Source: Thiotrichaceae bacterium
GTDB taxonomy: Bacteria > Pseudomonadota > Gammaproteobacteria > Thiotrichales > Thiotrichaceae
Assembly (NCBI GenBank): GCA_015490895.1
Contig: WFWY01000021.1
Coordinates: forward strand, 1 to 35,860
Reading direction: 5' to 3'
Length of the DNA: 35,860 nt
Under the pieces are notes generated by a model. That model was not told the origin of the DNA, did no database searches, and saw nothing but the letters and a program-made list of their open reading frames with translations. The position numbers and the translations under genes were made by a program. This document shows positions 24,179-33,324 of the stretch, in pieces (the stretch's first letter is position 1; each line of letters opens with the position of its first letter).

Positions 24179-25648
24179 CTATTTCACGTCAATAAGTTGG
24201 ACGGTGCCGTCAGGCAGGGTTTCTGCCATACGGCCTTCAGGTTCTTCAAGAAAGATCAGAATCATGGCAAATACAGAAGCTGAAACAATACCAATAAACA
24301 GAAAGAACTGGTTATAGTCTACCAGAGAGTTGACCGTCAGGAAGATGACTGCACCGACATTTCCGAAAGCCCCCGCCATACCGGCGATCTGTCCTGTCAT
24401 GCGGCGCTGAATTAAAGGCACCATGGCATAGACAGCGCCAGAGCCGGCTTTTGAAAAGATGCCACCGGCAATCGTGATGGCAACTACCATCCATACGGGC
24501 CACTCCTTGCTGACAAGCCCCAGAGTCAGGAAGCTGGCTGTAATCCCGAGAAATACGATGATCAGGGTAAGCTTGCGACCGATTTTATCACTGATAAGGC
24601 CACCACCAGGACGGGCAAACAGGTTGATAAAGGGATAAATGCCGGCTAACAGGGCGGCAGCGACCTTGGGTACATCAAACCAGGAGACGTAAAACATGGC
24701 GAGCATGGAGACAACGGCCAGTTCAGTACCAAAGGTTACCAGATAGGCCCAGTCCAGAATGGCGACTTGCTTGAATTTGTAGCGGTGCATTTCAGGTACA
24801 GGTTCTTTGAGTATATGGGCGTTGATATGCCATATTTTCCAGACCTGTACCAGGTAGATGACGACAAGCGTGGTATAGATGATATAGCTTGTCAGTTCGT
24901 TAATGAGACCCATTTTGGCGGGTGACAGTTTCCATGTGAGTACGGCAAGTGCAAGAAACAGCGGGATGTTCATGAGCATGTAGAGCACCAGATCGTAGCC
25001 GCTGGTGACTTCCATGGCTCCTGTCTTTTTGGGTTTAAAATACGTTGAACCCCTGGGCGTATTACTCACGATAAAATAATATAAAATGCCATAGCTGATG
25101 GCGAGCAGGCTGGCAACGGTAATCGCATAACGCCAGCCGTCATCCCCACCAACATTGGCAGCGATGACAGGTAGTGTAAAAGCAGCACCGGCGGAGCCAA
25201 AATTTCCCCAGCCTCCGTAAATTCCTTGTGCCACACCCGTCTGTCTGGCAGGAAACCATTCACTAATCATGCGAATACCGACGACAAAACCTGCACCGAT
25301 AAAGCCTGAAAGAAAGCGTAAAATGGCCAGCATTTTGTAGGAATCTGACCAGGCAAAGGCAATGCTGATCAAGCCACCCAGAATCAGAATGGAGGTGTAC
25401 ATAATGCGTGGCCCAAGGCGGTCGACCAGCATGCCCACGATAATACGGGCGGGGATAGTCATGGCTACGTTCAGGATTAGCAAAACCTTGGCCTGTTGGT
25501 CGGTTAAGCCCAGTGCATCGGTGATAAAGGGCATCATGGGGCCAAGGCTTAGCCAGACCATAAATGTCAGGAAGAAGGCAAACCAGGTATAGTGCAAAAT
25601 ACGAATATTCTGTTGCTTGAGTGCGAATAGGTTAAATTTTCCTGACAT
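24179..25648 (-). CDS. narK: Nitrate/nitrite transporter of the NarK/NasA (MFS) family
   Basis: 489-aa major facilitator with about 12 membrane helices. The nitrate-porter signatures are present: GGWGNFGSAGAAF in the first half and GAFGNVGAVIF in the second, plus RLGPRIMY in the loop after helix 2. It imports nitrate for the assimilatory enzymes encoded on the other side of the control region. I chose the ATG at 25648 because GGAAGGAAG lies just upstream; a frame extension to 25813 has no support and would cover the sigma-54 promoter at 25705-25720. First gene of the leftward operon. Confidence 0.93.
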   Translation of the reverse strand: MSGKFNLFALKQQNIRILHYTWFAFFLTFMVWLSLGPMMPFITDALGLTDQQAKVLLILNVAMTIPARIIVGMLVDRLGPRIMYTSILILGGLISIAFAWSDSYKMLAILRFLSGFIGAGFVVGIRMISEWFPARQTGVAQGIYGGWGNFGSAGAAFTLPVIAANVGGDDGWRYAITVASLLAISYGILYYFIVSNTPRGSTYFKPKKTGAMEVTSGYDLVLYMLMNIPLFLALAVLTWKLSPAKMGLINELTSYIIYTTLVVIYLVQVWKIWHINAHILKEPVPEMHRYKFKQVAILDWAYLVTFGTELAVVSMLAMFYVSWFDVPKVAAALLAGIYPFINLFARPGGGLISDKIGRKLTLIIVFLGITASFLTLGLVSKEWPVWMVVAITIAGGIFSKAGSGAVYAMVPLIQRRMTGQIAGMAGAFGNVGAVIFLTVNSLVDYNQFFLFIGIVSASVFAMILIFLEEPEGRMAETLPDGTVQLIDVK

Positions 25649-25704
25649 GGGACTTCCTTCCTGATAGTTTTTGTCGATAACGATTACGTGTCTCAAGCAA
25701 CCTA

Positions 25705-25720
25705 AGCAAATAGTATGCCA
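25705..25720 (-). promoter_or_regulatory. Sigma-54 promoter of narK operon
   Basis: On the minus strand the sequence is TGGCATACTATTTGCT, matching the -24/-12 consensus TGGCAC-N5-TTGCT at 10 of 11 defined bases with the GG and GC elements at the exact spacing. The expected transcription start is near 25694, about 45 nt before the ATG. Confidence 0.82.
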
Positions 25721-25865
25721 AATACAGTGCAGGTATCTGCCTGGCAGGAGTAGAGTATCAGTATTTGCTAATATATTTAATCTCTTTTTTCCTCTTAAAA
25801 ATGTTATGGGCATGCTGTCTCAAGACCTGTCTATGTCGTGAGTTGGTAGTTGCCTTTATGTTGAT

Positions 25866-25882
25866 GTGCTTATTTTTAGCAC
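25866..25882. promoter_or_regulatory. Inverted repeat in the nitrate control region
   Basis: GTGCT and AGCAC separated by 7 bases (TATTTTT). A candidate operator between the two sigma-54 promoters. The half-site order is the reverse of the NtrC consensus, so the binding protein is not identified. Confidence 0.35.
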
Positions 25883-25908
25883 TGTCATGAAACGAAACAG
25901 GGCTTGAC

Positions 25909-25925
25909 TGCACCATGATAGTTCA
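25909..25925. promoter_or_regulatory. NtrC-like enhancer site
   Basis: TGCACCATGATAGTTCA resembles the 17-bp NtrC consensus TGCAC-N7-GTGCA with one change in the right half. It lies about 155-190 bp upstream of each sigma-54 promoter, a normal distance for a shared enhancer. A weaker GC-rich palindromic stretch follows at 25978-26000 (GGGCACCCCCTGGTCGCC). Confidence 0.5.
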
Positions 25926-26080
25926 CAAAGGGTTCAGGTGAGCATTTAACAGATTTTTACGCTGATGGTTTTGAGGGAGGGCACCCCCTGGTCGCCGGGA
26001 GCAATCAAGGCTATCTTTATTAGCGTATGCTGATATACTGCGCCGCATTTACTCTGATGAGTATTTGCTTGCTGTTACTT

Positions 26081-26096
26081 TGGCACGGAAATTGCT
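26081..26096 (+). promoter_or_regulatory. Sigma-54 promoter of nirB operon
   Basis: TGGCACGGAAATTGCT is a perfect match to the -24/-12 consensus. The expected start of transcription is near 26107, giving a leader of about 72 nt. The leader holds a perfect 6-bp hairpin, TCGTAA (26137-26142) with TTACGA (26147-26152). Confidence 0.88.
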
Positions 26097-26178
26097 TGAG
26101 TCTAGGTAAAATTAACGCACACACTGATTGATAAGATCGTAACTATTTACGAGTGACACAACACGGAGCAAGTGGACT

Positions 26179-28608
26179 ATGAAACAAAACCTGGTACTTA
26201 TTGGTAACGGTATGGCGGGCATGCGAACAATCGAAGAATTGTTGAAGCTGGATGATGAGAAGTACAGTATCACAGTATTTGGTGAAGAGCCCTATGGTAA
26301 TTATAACCGTATTATGTTGTCCCCCGTTCTCGCTAATGAAAAGACGATTGATGAAATTATGCTCAATGATGAGCAGTGGTATGCAGATCACGGTATTACC
26401 TTTTATAAAGGGCTCAAGGTGGTTGATGTCCACCGGAACCGTAAGCAAGTTGTTGCAGAAGATGGTACGACGGTTCCCTATGACAAACTGCTGATAGCGA
26501 CCGGATCAACCTCTTTCATGTTGCCACTACCCGGAGCTGATAAATATGGTGTGATTGGCTTTCGTGATATTCATGACGTGGACATGATGATTGAAACAGC
26601 CGAAAACTATAAGAAAGCGGTTGTCATTGGGGGTGGTTTGCTGGGACTTGAGGCAGCGAACGGCCTGATGAAGCAGGGCATGGAAGTAACGGTTGTACAT
26701 CTGATGGACAGCCTGATGGAGCGCCAGCTGGATAAACCGGCCGCAAAGATGCTTCAGGCTTCACTGGAAGAAAAAGGCATGAAGTTTCTGATGGGCTATG
26801 CCACAGAAGAAATTCTGGGTGGTGAGCGCGTCACCGGCTTGAAGTTTAAAAATGGCGAACAGATTGACGCAGACTTTGTCGTTATGGCCGTTGGTATTGT
26901 GCCCAATATTGACCTGGCCAAACAGATTGGCCTGCATTGTGAGCGCGGTATCGTGGTAAGTGATACCCTGCAAACGTTTGACCCCAATATTTATGCCGTG
27001 GGTGAGTGTGTACAACACCGGGGTATTGCTTATGGACTGGTTGCTCCCCTGTTTGAGCAGGCCAAAGTGGCTGCCAATCATCTGGCGGAACTGGGTATTG
27101 CCCGGTATGAAGGTACCGTAACCTCAACCATGCTGAAAGTTACCGGTATTGATTTATTCTCCGCGGGTGATTTTCACGGGGATGAGGACACCGATGAGCT
27201 ATTGTTTCATGATGTCGCCAATGGTGTTTACAAGAAAATAGTCTTGCGTGATGACATTATCGTTGGCACGGTGTTGTATGGTGACACAATTGATGGCACC
27301 TGGTACTTCCAGATGATGAAGGACGGTACCAATATTTCCGACTTTCGCAATACGGTACTTTTTGGTCAGGCACATCTGGGCGATGCAGGTCATGGCGATG
27401 AAACTCGTGTTGCTGCCATGGCAGATAATGCGGAAATCTGTGGTTGTAACGGTGTTTGCAAAGGGGAAATTGTCACCGCAATTACGGAACAAAAGCTCTT
27501 TACCCTGGACGATGTGCGTGCTCATACCAAGGCATCGGCTTCCTGCGGCTCCTGTACGGGCCTGGTTGAATCTTTGTTGGCACATACACTAGGTGGTGAT
27601 TACTCCCAGGCACCCAGCAAAAAGCCACTGTGTGGCTGTACCGATCTGACACACGATGAAGTGCGTGCAGGTATCCGCAAACTGGGTCTGAAAAATCACG
27701 ATGATGTGCGTCAGTCACTGGACTGGAAAACCGCAGATGGTTGTGCTGTCTGTCGTCAGGCAACCAATTACTACCTGCTGTGTGAAAACCCGGATTATAA
27801 CGATCCCCAGTCACGTTTTATCAATGAACGGGCACACGGTAATATTCAGAAAGATGGCAGTTATTCTGTTGTGCCCCGTATGTTTGGGGGGATGTGTACA
27901 CCACAGGATTTGCGTGCGATTGCAGATGTTGCCGAGAAGTTCAAGGTGCCTGAAATGAAAGTAACGGGTGGGCAGCGGATTGATATGTTTGGTGTCAAAA
28001 AGGAAGACTTGCCTGCCATGTGGAAGGACTTGTCCGCAGCCGGTTTTGTGTCCGGCCATGCTTATGGTAAAGCCATGCGTACCTGTAAAACCTGCGTAGG
28101 GGATACCTGGTGCCGCATGGGGACGCAAGATTCAACCGGGCTGGGTATCAAGCTGGAAGAGCTGACCTGGGGCTCCTGGATGCCGCACAAATATAAGCTG
28201 GCGGTGTCAGGTTGTCCGCGTAACTGTGCGGAGGCGACGATCAAGGACTTTGGCGTTGTCTGTGTCGATTCCGGTTATGAAATCCATGTAGGTGGCAACG
28301 GTGGTATCAAGGTGCGGGTGACAGATTTTCTGGTCAAGGTTGAGACAGAAGAACAGGTTCTTGAATACTGTGGCGCCTTTAGCCAGTTCTATCGTGAAGA
28401 TGCACATTATCTGGAGCGTACAGCACCCTGGATAGAGCGGGTCGGTCTGGAAAAGATCAAGGCCGCTGTGGTGGATGACGAGGAAAACCGCAAGGCGTTG
28501 TATGAGCGCTTCCTGGTTTCACAAAAACCGGCGCAAATTGACCCGTGGAAAGAGCGTGCAGAAGGCGTGGATGCTCATATGTTCACACCCATAAAGATTA
28601 AGGCTTGA
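26179..28608 (+). CDS. nirB: NAD(P)H-dependent assimilatory nitrite reductase, large subunit
   Basis: Reduces nitrite to ammonium in the cytoplasm with FAD, a [2Fe-2S] centre, a [4Fe-4S] cluster and siroheme. The 809-aa protein opens with a FAD site (LVLIGNGMAGMRTIEELL) and has a second dinucleotide site VVIGGGLLGLEAANGL. C421, C423, C427 and C456/C459 form the BFD-like [2Fe-2S] region, and C639-x5-C645 with C679-x3-C683 ligate the siroheme-linked cluster. GGAG lies 10 nt before the ATG. First gene of the rightward sigma-54 operon nirB-nirD-nasA-anchor. Confidence 0.97.
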   Translation: MKQNLVLIGNGMAGMRTIEELLKLDDEKYSITVFGEEPYGNYNRIMLSPVLANEKTIDEIMLNDEQWYADHGITFYKGLKVVDVHRNRKQVVAEDGTTVPYDKLLIATGSTSFMLPLPGADKYGVIGFRDIHDVDMMIETAENYKKAVVIGGGLLGLEAANGLMKQGMEVTVVHLMDSLMERQLDKPAAKMLQASLEEKGMKFLMGYATEEILGGERVTGLKFKNGEQIDADFVVMAVGIVPNIDLAKQIGLHCERGIVVSDTLQTFDPNIYAVGECVQHRGIAYGLVAPLFEQAKVAANHLAELGIARYEGTVTSTMLKVTGIDLFSAGDFHGDEDTDELLFHDVANGVYKKIVLRDDIIVGTVLYGDTIDGTWYFQMMKDGTNISDFRNTVLFGQAHLGDAGHGDETRVAAMADNAEICGCNGVCKGEIVTAITEQKLFTLDDVRAHTKASASCGSCTGLVESLLAHTLGGDYSQAPSKKPLCGCTDLTHDEVRAGIRKLGLKNHDDVRQSLDWKTADGCAVCRQATNYYLLCENPDYNDPQSRFINERAHGNIQKDGSYSVVPRMFGGMCTPQDLRAIADVAEKFKVPEMKVTGGQRIDMFGVKKEDLPAMWKDLSAAGFVSGHAYGKAMRTCKTCVGDTWCRMGTQDSTGLGIKLEELTWGSWMPHKYKLAVSGCPRNCAEATIKDFGVVCVDSGYEIHVGGNGGIKVRVTDFLVKVETEEQVLEYCGAFSQFYREDAHYLERTAPWIERVGLEKIKAAVVDDEENRKALYERFLVSQKPAQIDPWKERAEGVDAHMFTPIKIKA

Positions 28609-28673
28609 TGCAGCTACGGCAGCAATGCTGGCAGTTCACAAGATTTACAGAAATATTGCTAAGAGATGAAACA

Positions 28674-28991
28674 ATGAGTGATTGGCTAGAAATTACAACC
28701 CTTGATGAAATCCCTGTGCTAGGTTCTCGCGTTGTAGAAACGGACACCGTGACGATTGCAATTTTCAGGGGTAAGGATAATACCCTGTTTGCCATCAAGG
28801 ACGAATGTCCACATAAAAAAGGCCCCTTGTCGCAAGGGATTATGCACGGTGATTCTGTCACCTGTCCACTGCACAACTGGAAAATCAGCCTGGTCACCGG
28901 CGAGGCTCTTGGCCCGGATGAGGGCTGTACGCATGTGTATGAAACCAAAGTGGAAGACGGCAAGGTCTTTTTAAGAAACCAGGCTTTATAA
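28674..28991 (+). CDS. nirD: Nitrite reductase small subunit NirD, Rieske type
   Basis: 105-aa partner of NirB. It keeps a full Rieske [2Fe-2S] signature, CPH then 15 residues on CPLH, as in NasE-type proteins, whereas E. coli NirD lacks these ligands. Start chosen at the ATG preceded by AAGAGATGAAACA; a frame running back to 28605 overlaps the nirB stop codon and encodes an unlike N-terminus. 65 nt after nirB and 13 nt before nasA. Confidence 0.93.
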   Translation: MSDWLEITTLDEIPVLGSRVVETDTVTIAIFRGKDNTLFAIKDECPHKKGPLSQGIMHGDSVTCPLHNWKISLVTGEALGPDEGCTHVYETKVEDGKVFLRNQAL

Positions 28992-29004
28992 GCAGGAAAA
29001 CGCG

Positions 29005-31209
29005 ATGTTATTTGGTCGAGGCAAAAAAAATCCCATTAAAATTGCCGACAAGGAAGTCAAGGAGTGGAAGTATGCGACCTGCGGCTACTGTTCTACAGGT
29101 TGTTCTATTGAAGTGGGTTTGAACAGGGATGGCAAACCGGTATCTTCCAGAGGCGTGGGTGGTGCGGATGTTAACCGTGGAAAACTGTGCTTGAAGGGTA
29201 TTTTTGAACATGAACTGTTTGACTCTGCCGGACGGGGTTCCGAGCCTAAAATACGTGACTCATTTCATGACCCGTGGCAGGTAACGGACTGGGATACGGC
29301 TCTGGATAAGACCTATGCAGGTTTGAAACAGGTACAGGAAAAGTACGGGCGTGATGCAATTGCGGTAATCTCGACCGGACAAATGCTGACCGAAGAGTTC
29401 TATACACTGGGTAAGCTGACACGGGGCTTGATCGGCACCAATAATTATGACGGTAATACGACCCTGTGTATGGCCTCTGCCGTTTCTGGTTATAAACGCT
29501 CTTTTGGTTCGGATGGGCCACCAGGCTGCTATGAGGACTTTGAGCATACCGACATGCTCATTGCCTGGGGTTCCAATCTGCCTGAGCAGCACCCCATTAT
29601 CTACTGGCGCATGAAAGAGGCGCAGGAGAAAAAAGGCTTCCCCCTGGTTGTGGTTGATCCGCGAGTGACCATGCTGGCACAAAATGCCGACAGGCATCTG
29701 ACGATTACACCGGGTACCGATGTGGTACTGATGAATGCGATGATGCATGTGATTCTGGATGAAGGGCTGGAAGACAGGCGCTACATCGAAGCCAACACCA
29801 ACGGTATCGAAGCACTGGAAGCCGAAGTTGCCAAATATGACCCTAAAATGGCACAAAAGATTTGTGGTATCGATGAAGATACGATTCGTTTGATTGCCCG
29901 CCAGTTTGCCAAGGCAGATGCAGCTATGCAAATATGGACCATGGGCATTAACCAGAGTACCCATGGCTCTGACGGTGTGGTTGGAATTAATAATCTGGCG
30001 CTGCTGACAGGTAATATCGGCAAGCCGGGAGGAACCAGTTTGTCCATCACCGGACAATGTAATGCCATGGGAACCCGTGAATGGTCGTCCTGTTCCGGCT
30101 TGCCGAATCATCGCTATCTGGAAAATGAACAGGATCGCATTGATATAGCCAAATTCTGGAATGTCGATGTGGATTTTTTTCCAACCCGGCGCGGTATGTT
30201 CCAGACCGATATTTACCAGGCGATGGAGCTTGGCCAGATCAAGGGGCTGTGGCTCATCGCCACCAATCCGCTGAGCTCCCTGCCGAACACCTCACGTATT
30301 CGCAAGGCGATGGAACAGCTGGAGTTTTGTGCGGTGCAGGACTGCTATGAAGATACCGAAAGTGCACAGTATGCCCATGTCTATCTGCCGGCAGGTACCT
30401 GGGCTGAAAAAGAAGGGGTTATGACAAATACCGAGCGACGTATCAATGTAGTGAAGCCGGTAGTCAAGCCCCATGGAAACTCCAAACCGGACTTGTGGAT
30501 TTTCAACCGAATGGCAGAGCGCTTCAACCAGGAAGGTCGCGTTAACTTTCCGGAAAAACCGGCCGATATTTTCCTTGAAATGGGCAAGTTATCCGAAGGG
30601 CGACTGTCGGATAATTCGGGTATGACACACGAGCTGATTGAGAAGCACCGTGGCATTCAGTGGCCCTATACACGGGAGCAGGCAGAACGCGGAGAAGCAC
30701 CTGCCAGGGGCGGGGTGCGGCTATACACAGAAGATGCCACGTTTCGCTATCCTGATGGGAAGGCAAAGCTGATACCACTGCCTTTTATCGATAATAATGA
30801 AGTGCCGGATGAAAAGTTTCCACTGTGGCTGAATACCGGGCGTCTGATTGAACATTGGCACGGGCGTACCAAAACCGGAAAACTGAGCAACAATAATAAA
30901 TACAGTCCTATACCGTTTGCCGAGGTTAACCCGGATGCTGCCAGAGAGCTGGGTATTCTGGCGGGGGATTATATTCGCCTGGTATCGCCACGCTCGGATG
31001 CGATCGTCATGGCTCAACTGACACACCGTGTTCCCAAGAATATGATCTTTGTACCGTTTCACTTTCATGACTGCGTGAACCGTTTGACCCTGGGGTTGCT
31101 GGATCCTTATTCACGTCAACCGGCCTACAAACAGTCAGCTGTCCGTATTGAACGCATCGAAGACCAGGAAGAGGCTGCCAGGCTCAGTATGGAGATGCGT
31201 AAGTTTTAG
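29005..31209 (+). CDS. nasA: Assimilatory nitrate reductase catalytic subunit NasA
   Basis: Cytoplasmic Mo-bisMGD enzyme that reduces nitrate to nitrite. The 734-aa protein has the N-terminal [4Fe-4S] motif C26-x2-C29-x3-C33 with C62 in LCLKG and the candidate Mo ligand Cys155 in TTLCMASAVSG, then the usual domains II-IV. It has no twin-arginine signal. It also lacks the C-terminal [2Fe-2S] domain of long NasA/NasC proteins and is closer in size to ferredoxin-dependent NarB. No NADH- or flavodoxin-type NasB lies nearby; the next gene encodes a ferredoxin-membrane anchor fusion that is the likely electron donor. Confidence 0.94.
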   Translation: MLFGRGKKNPIKIADKEVKEWKYATCGYCSTGCSIEVGLNRDGKPVSSRGVGGADVNRGKLCLKGIFEHELFDSAGRGSEPKIRDSFHDPWQVTDWDTALDKTYAGLKQVQEKYGRDAIAVISTGQMLTEEFYTLGKLTRGLIGTNNYDGNTTLCMASAVSGYKRSFGSDGPPGCYEDFEHTDMLIAWGSNLPEQHPIIYWRMKEAQEKKGFPLVVVDPRVTMLAQNADRHLTITPGTDVVLMNAMMHVILDEGLEDRRYIEANTNGIEALEAEVAKYDPKMAQKICGIDEDTIRLIARQFAKADAAMQIWTMGINQSTHGSDGVVGINNLALLTGNIGKPGGTSLSITGQCNAMGTREWSSCSGLPNHRYLENEQDRIDIAKFWNVDVDFFPTRRGMFQTDIYQAMELGQIKGLWLIATNPLSSLPNTSRIRKAMEQLEFCAVQDCYEDTESAQYAHVYLPAGTWAEKEGVMTNTERRINVVKPVVKPHGNSKPDLWIFNRMAERFNQEGRVNFPEKPADIFLEMGKLSEGRLSDNSGMTHELIEKHRGIQWPYTREQAERGEAPARGGVRLYTEDATFRYPDGKAKLIPLPFIDNNEVPDEKFPLWLNTGRLIEHWHGRTKTGKLSNNNKYSPIPFAEVNPDAARELGILAGDYIRLVSPRSDAIVMAQLTHRVPKNMIFVPFHFHDCVNRLTLGLLDPYSRQPAYKQSAVRIERIEDQEEAARLSMEMRKF

Positions 31210-31275
31210 TCGCTATGCCAGGCCAGGCCGCACACACCCGCATACATTTTCTTTCTCTCCAGAGAGGGGGCAGAA

Positions 31276-31332
31276 ATGATCTCGGGAATCGAGAACCAGA
31301 TGAAAATAGTAACAGGTTTTATTAAAGAGTAA
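31276..31332 (+). CDS. Possible 18-codon leader ORF before the membrane-anchor gene
   Basis: ATG at 31276 preceded by AGAGAGGGGG, ending TAA 2 nt before the ATG of the next gene. Predicted peptide MISGIENQMKIVTGFIKE. It has a better ribosome site than the following large gene (only AAAGAG), so it may couple translation. No homology is claimed; it may be chance. Confidence 0.3.
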   Translation: MISGIENQMKIVTGFIKE

Positions 31333-31334
31333 TT

Positions 31335-33230
31335 ATGATTCAAGTACGCGAAGACGAACCCGCCTATGCTTTTCTGCAAGATAAAGAAACCCAGCAGGTA
31401 AACCGCTATGGGGCGTCCATAGAACTCCAGGATCCTAAACAGGATGAGCCGCTTAAGGTTAACGGTGAACCAACACCTGCTGAAAACCCCAACCGTTACA
31501 AGCAGCACGGTTTTTACTTTACGGCGGACAACTGTATTGCCTGCCATGCCTGCGAAGCCGCTTGCAGCGAAAAGAACGACAATCCGGGGCATATTGCCTT
31601 CCGGTCAGTTGGTTTTGTCGAGGGCGGCACCTATCCGGACTATCGTCGTATTAATATTTCAATGGCGTGTAATCACTGTGATGATCCGGTATGCCTGAAA
31701 GGTTGTCCAACGCGTGCCTATACCAAATATGCAGAATACGGCGCAGTATTGCAGGATCCTGATATCTGTTTTGGCTGTGGCTATTGTACCTGGGTTTGCC
31801 CCTATAACGCGCCACAGCTGGATCCTGTCAAGGGGCAGGTTACCAAATGTAATATGTGCGTGGATCGTTTGGAGGTGGGGCTAAAACCGGCTTGTGTCTC
31901 TGCCTGTCTGGGAAAGGCGCTGGAATTTGGGGTGATTGAAAATACACCCGAAGGTCGTACCCAGGTAGAAACAGAAATTCCCGGTTTTCCGGATACATCC
32001 ATTACTCATCCGAATATTCGTTTTCAGCAAACCCGAGCATTAAGCCGGGATATGAAACGGGTGGATTCTACGCCCCTGAAATATCATAAGGATGACGCTG
32101 CCGGCAAATATGTGCCGGTACTTGATCCCAAGCATGGTCAGGGTAAAAAATGGGGAATCAAAACCTTATTGGCATCCCATGAAAATGCACATGTTATTTT
32201 CACCTTAACCGCACAAGCTGTTATGGGTGCCTTGGTGCTGCTACTGGTGGCCGGTTCCCTGTTGAAGTTACCCGTGATCAAGAATATCCAGCAATCAGCC
32301 GCGGAAATTCCTCTGTTGCTGACCCTGTTTGTCATTATGGGGGTGGGTTTGTACAAGTTGAATATGCATCTGGGCAAGCCACACCGCTTCTATCGGGGTT
32401 TTAACAACCTGCGACATTCCCCCCTGAGCAGGGAAATAGCTGGTGTCACTGCCTTCTTTGCCGGTCTGGGTGGTTATACCTTCTTCTCTTTCTTTGATCA
32501 CCCTGTCGCCACGTTCCTGGCAGGAGCGGCGGCATTGCTGGCGGTTGTGGGCTTTGTTGCCGGTTCCTGGTATATGTACAGACTGTATCGTATCAAGGCA
32601 CGTCCTTTCTGGGATCACTGGCAGACAGCGAGCACCTTCTACGGTTCCATGCTGAGCCTGGGTGGGTTGTTATTGACGCTACCGGCTATTTTCTTTGTGG
32701 AAGAACCGCAAGCACTGGTGCGCTTTATGGCAGGTGTTATTGCGCTGGGATTACTCATTGAAGCGACTGGACTATTCTTTCATCGCCGTTATTTGCAACA
32801 GGGAGCAGGAGAAGGGCAGGCTGCTCATTATGAACAAACGACAACCTTCGGCAAGACCTACTGGCTCAGAAACACCTTGTTGCTGATTAATATCTTACTG
32901 GTACTGGTGATAAGTTATACGGGGCTTGTGGGTAGCCCTGGAGTGATAACAGGTATATTACTCAGCCTGTCGCTTGTGATTATGGCCTATCTGGGACGAA
33001 TTCTTTTCTATGCACTGGTGATTCCAACCACCATGCCGGGTGCTTTCTTCTGGAAAAACAAAGGCTTTGTTGAACATGCCCGTGAAGTGGGCCTGGCCTC
33101 AATGCCACAACTGGGTGTGGCTTATGAGCGGCACCATGTGTTCAAGTTTGATGAGTTAATGCAGACGATCAGGGAAAACAGCCTGTCTGATATGCTGGCG
33201 CATGTACGTGCTGTTCTGACCGGGAAGTAG
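31335..33230 (+). CDS. Ferredoxin (DmsB-like) - membrane anchor (DmsC/NrfD-like) fusion, likely NasA electron donor
   Basis: 631 aa. Residues 60-210 carry 16 cysteines in four groups (67/70/73/77, 112/115/120/124, 145/148/151/155, 172/175/187/191), the four-cluster pattern of DmsB/SoeB. Residues 282-600 have about eight membrane helices; HLGKPHRFYRGFNNLRHSPLS between helices matches the DmsC-family segment after the early helices, also seen in SoeC here (FHLGRPERAWR). There is no signal peptide, so the clusters face the cytoplasm like NasA. The likely role is quinol oxidation and transfer of electrons to NasA, giving a membrane-bound, quinol-dependent assimilatory nitrate reductase. The fold assignment is firm; the partnership is inferred from the operon (126 nt after nasA) and the lack of any other donor. 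Confidence 0.85.
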   Translation: MIQVREDEPAYAFLQDKETQQVNRYGASIELQDPKQDEPLKVNGEPTPAENPNRYKQHGFYFTADNCIACHACEAACSEKNDNPGHIAFRSVGFVEGGTYPDYRRINISMACNHCDDPVCLKGCPTRAYTKYAEYGAVLQDPDICFGCGYCTWVCPYNAPQLDPVKGQVTKCNMCVDRLEVGLKPACVSACLGKALEFGVIENTPEGRTQVETEIPGFPDTSITHPNIRFQQTRALSRDMKRVDSTPLKYHKDDAAGKYVPVLDPKHGQGKKWGIKTLLASHENAHVIFTLTAQAVMGALVLLLVAGSLLKLPVIKNIQQSAAEIPLLLTLFVIMGVGLYKLNMHLGKPHRFYRGFNNLRHSPLSREIAGVTAFFAGLGGYTFFSFFDHPVATFLAGAAALLAVVGFVAGSWYMYRLYRIKARPFWDHWQTASTFYGSMLSLGGLLLTLPAIFFVEEPQALVRFMAGVIALGLLIEATGLFFHRRYLQQGAGEGQAAHYEQTTTFGKTYWLRNTLLLINILLVLVISYTGLVGSPGVITGILLSLSLVIMAYLGRILFYALVIPTTMPGAFFWKNKGFVEHAREVGLASMPQLGVAYERHHVFKFDELMQTIRENSLSDMLAHVRAVLTGK

Positions 33231-33324
33231 TCAGGAAAGCGACCGGCAGGCAGCCGAATGGCATTAAACAGGCGTTCCACCTTGTCTAATGCCAGATATT
33301 TATACGGCATCACACTGAAAATGA

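Noticed and set aside
25649-25813. Longer NarK start giving 544 residues
   Set aside because: The added N-terminus is unlike the family, lies over the sigma-54 promoter, and the ATG at 25648 has a strong ribosome site.
29260-30111. 283-codon open frame on the minus strand
   Set aside because: Lies wholly inside nasA, whose motifs and length are complete. The antisense product has no recognisable domain.
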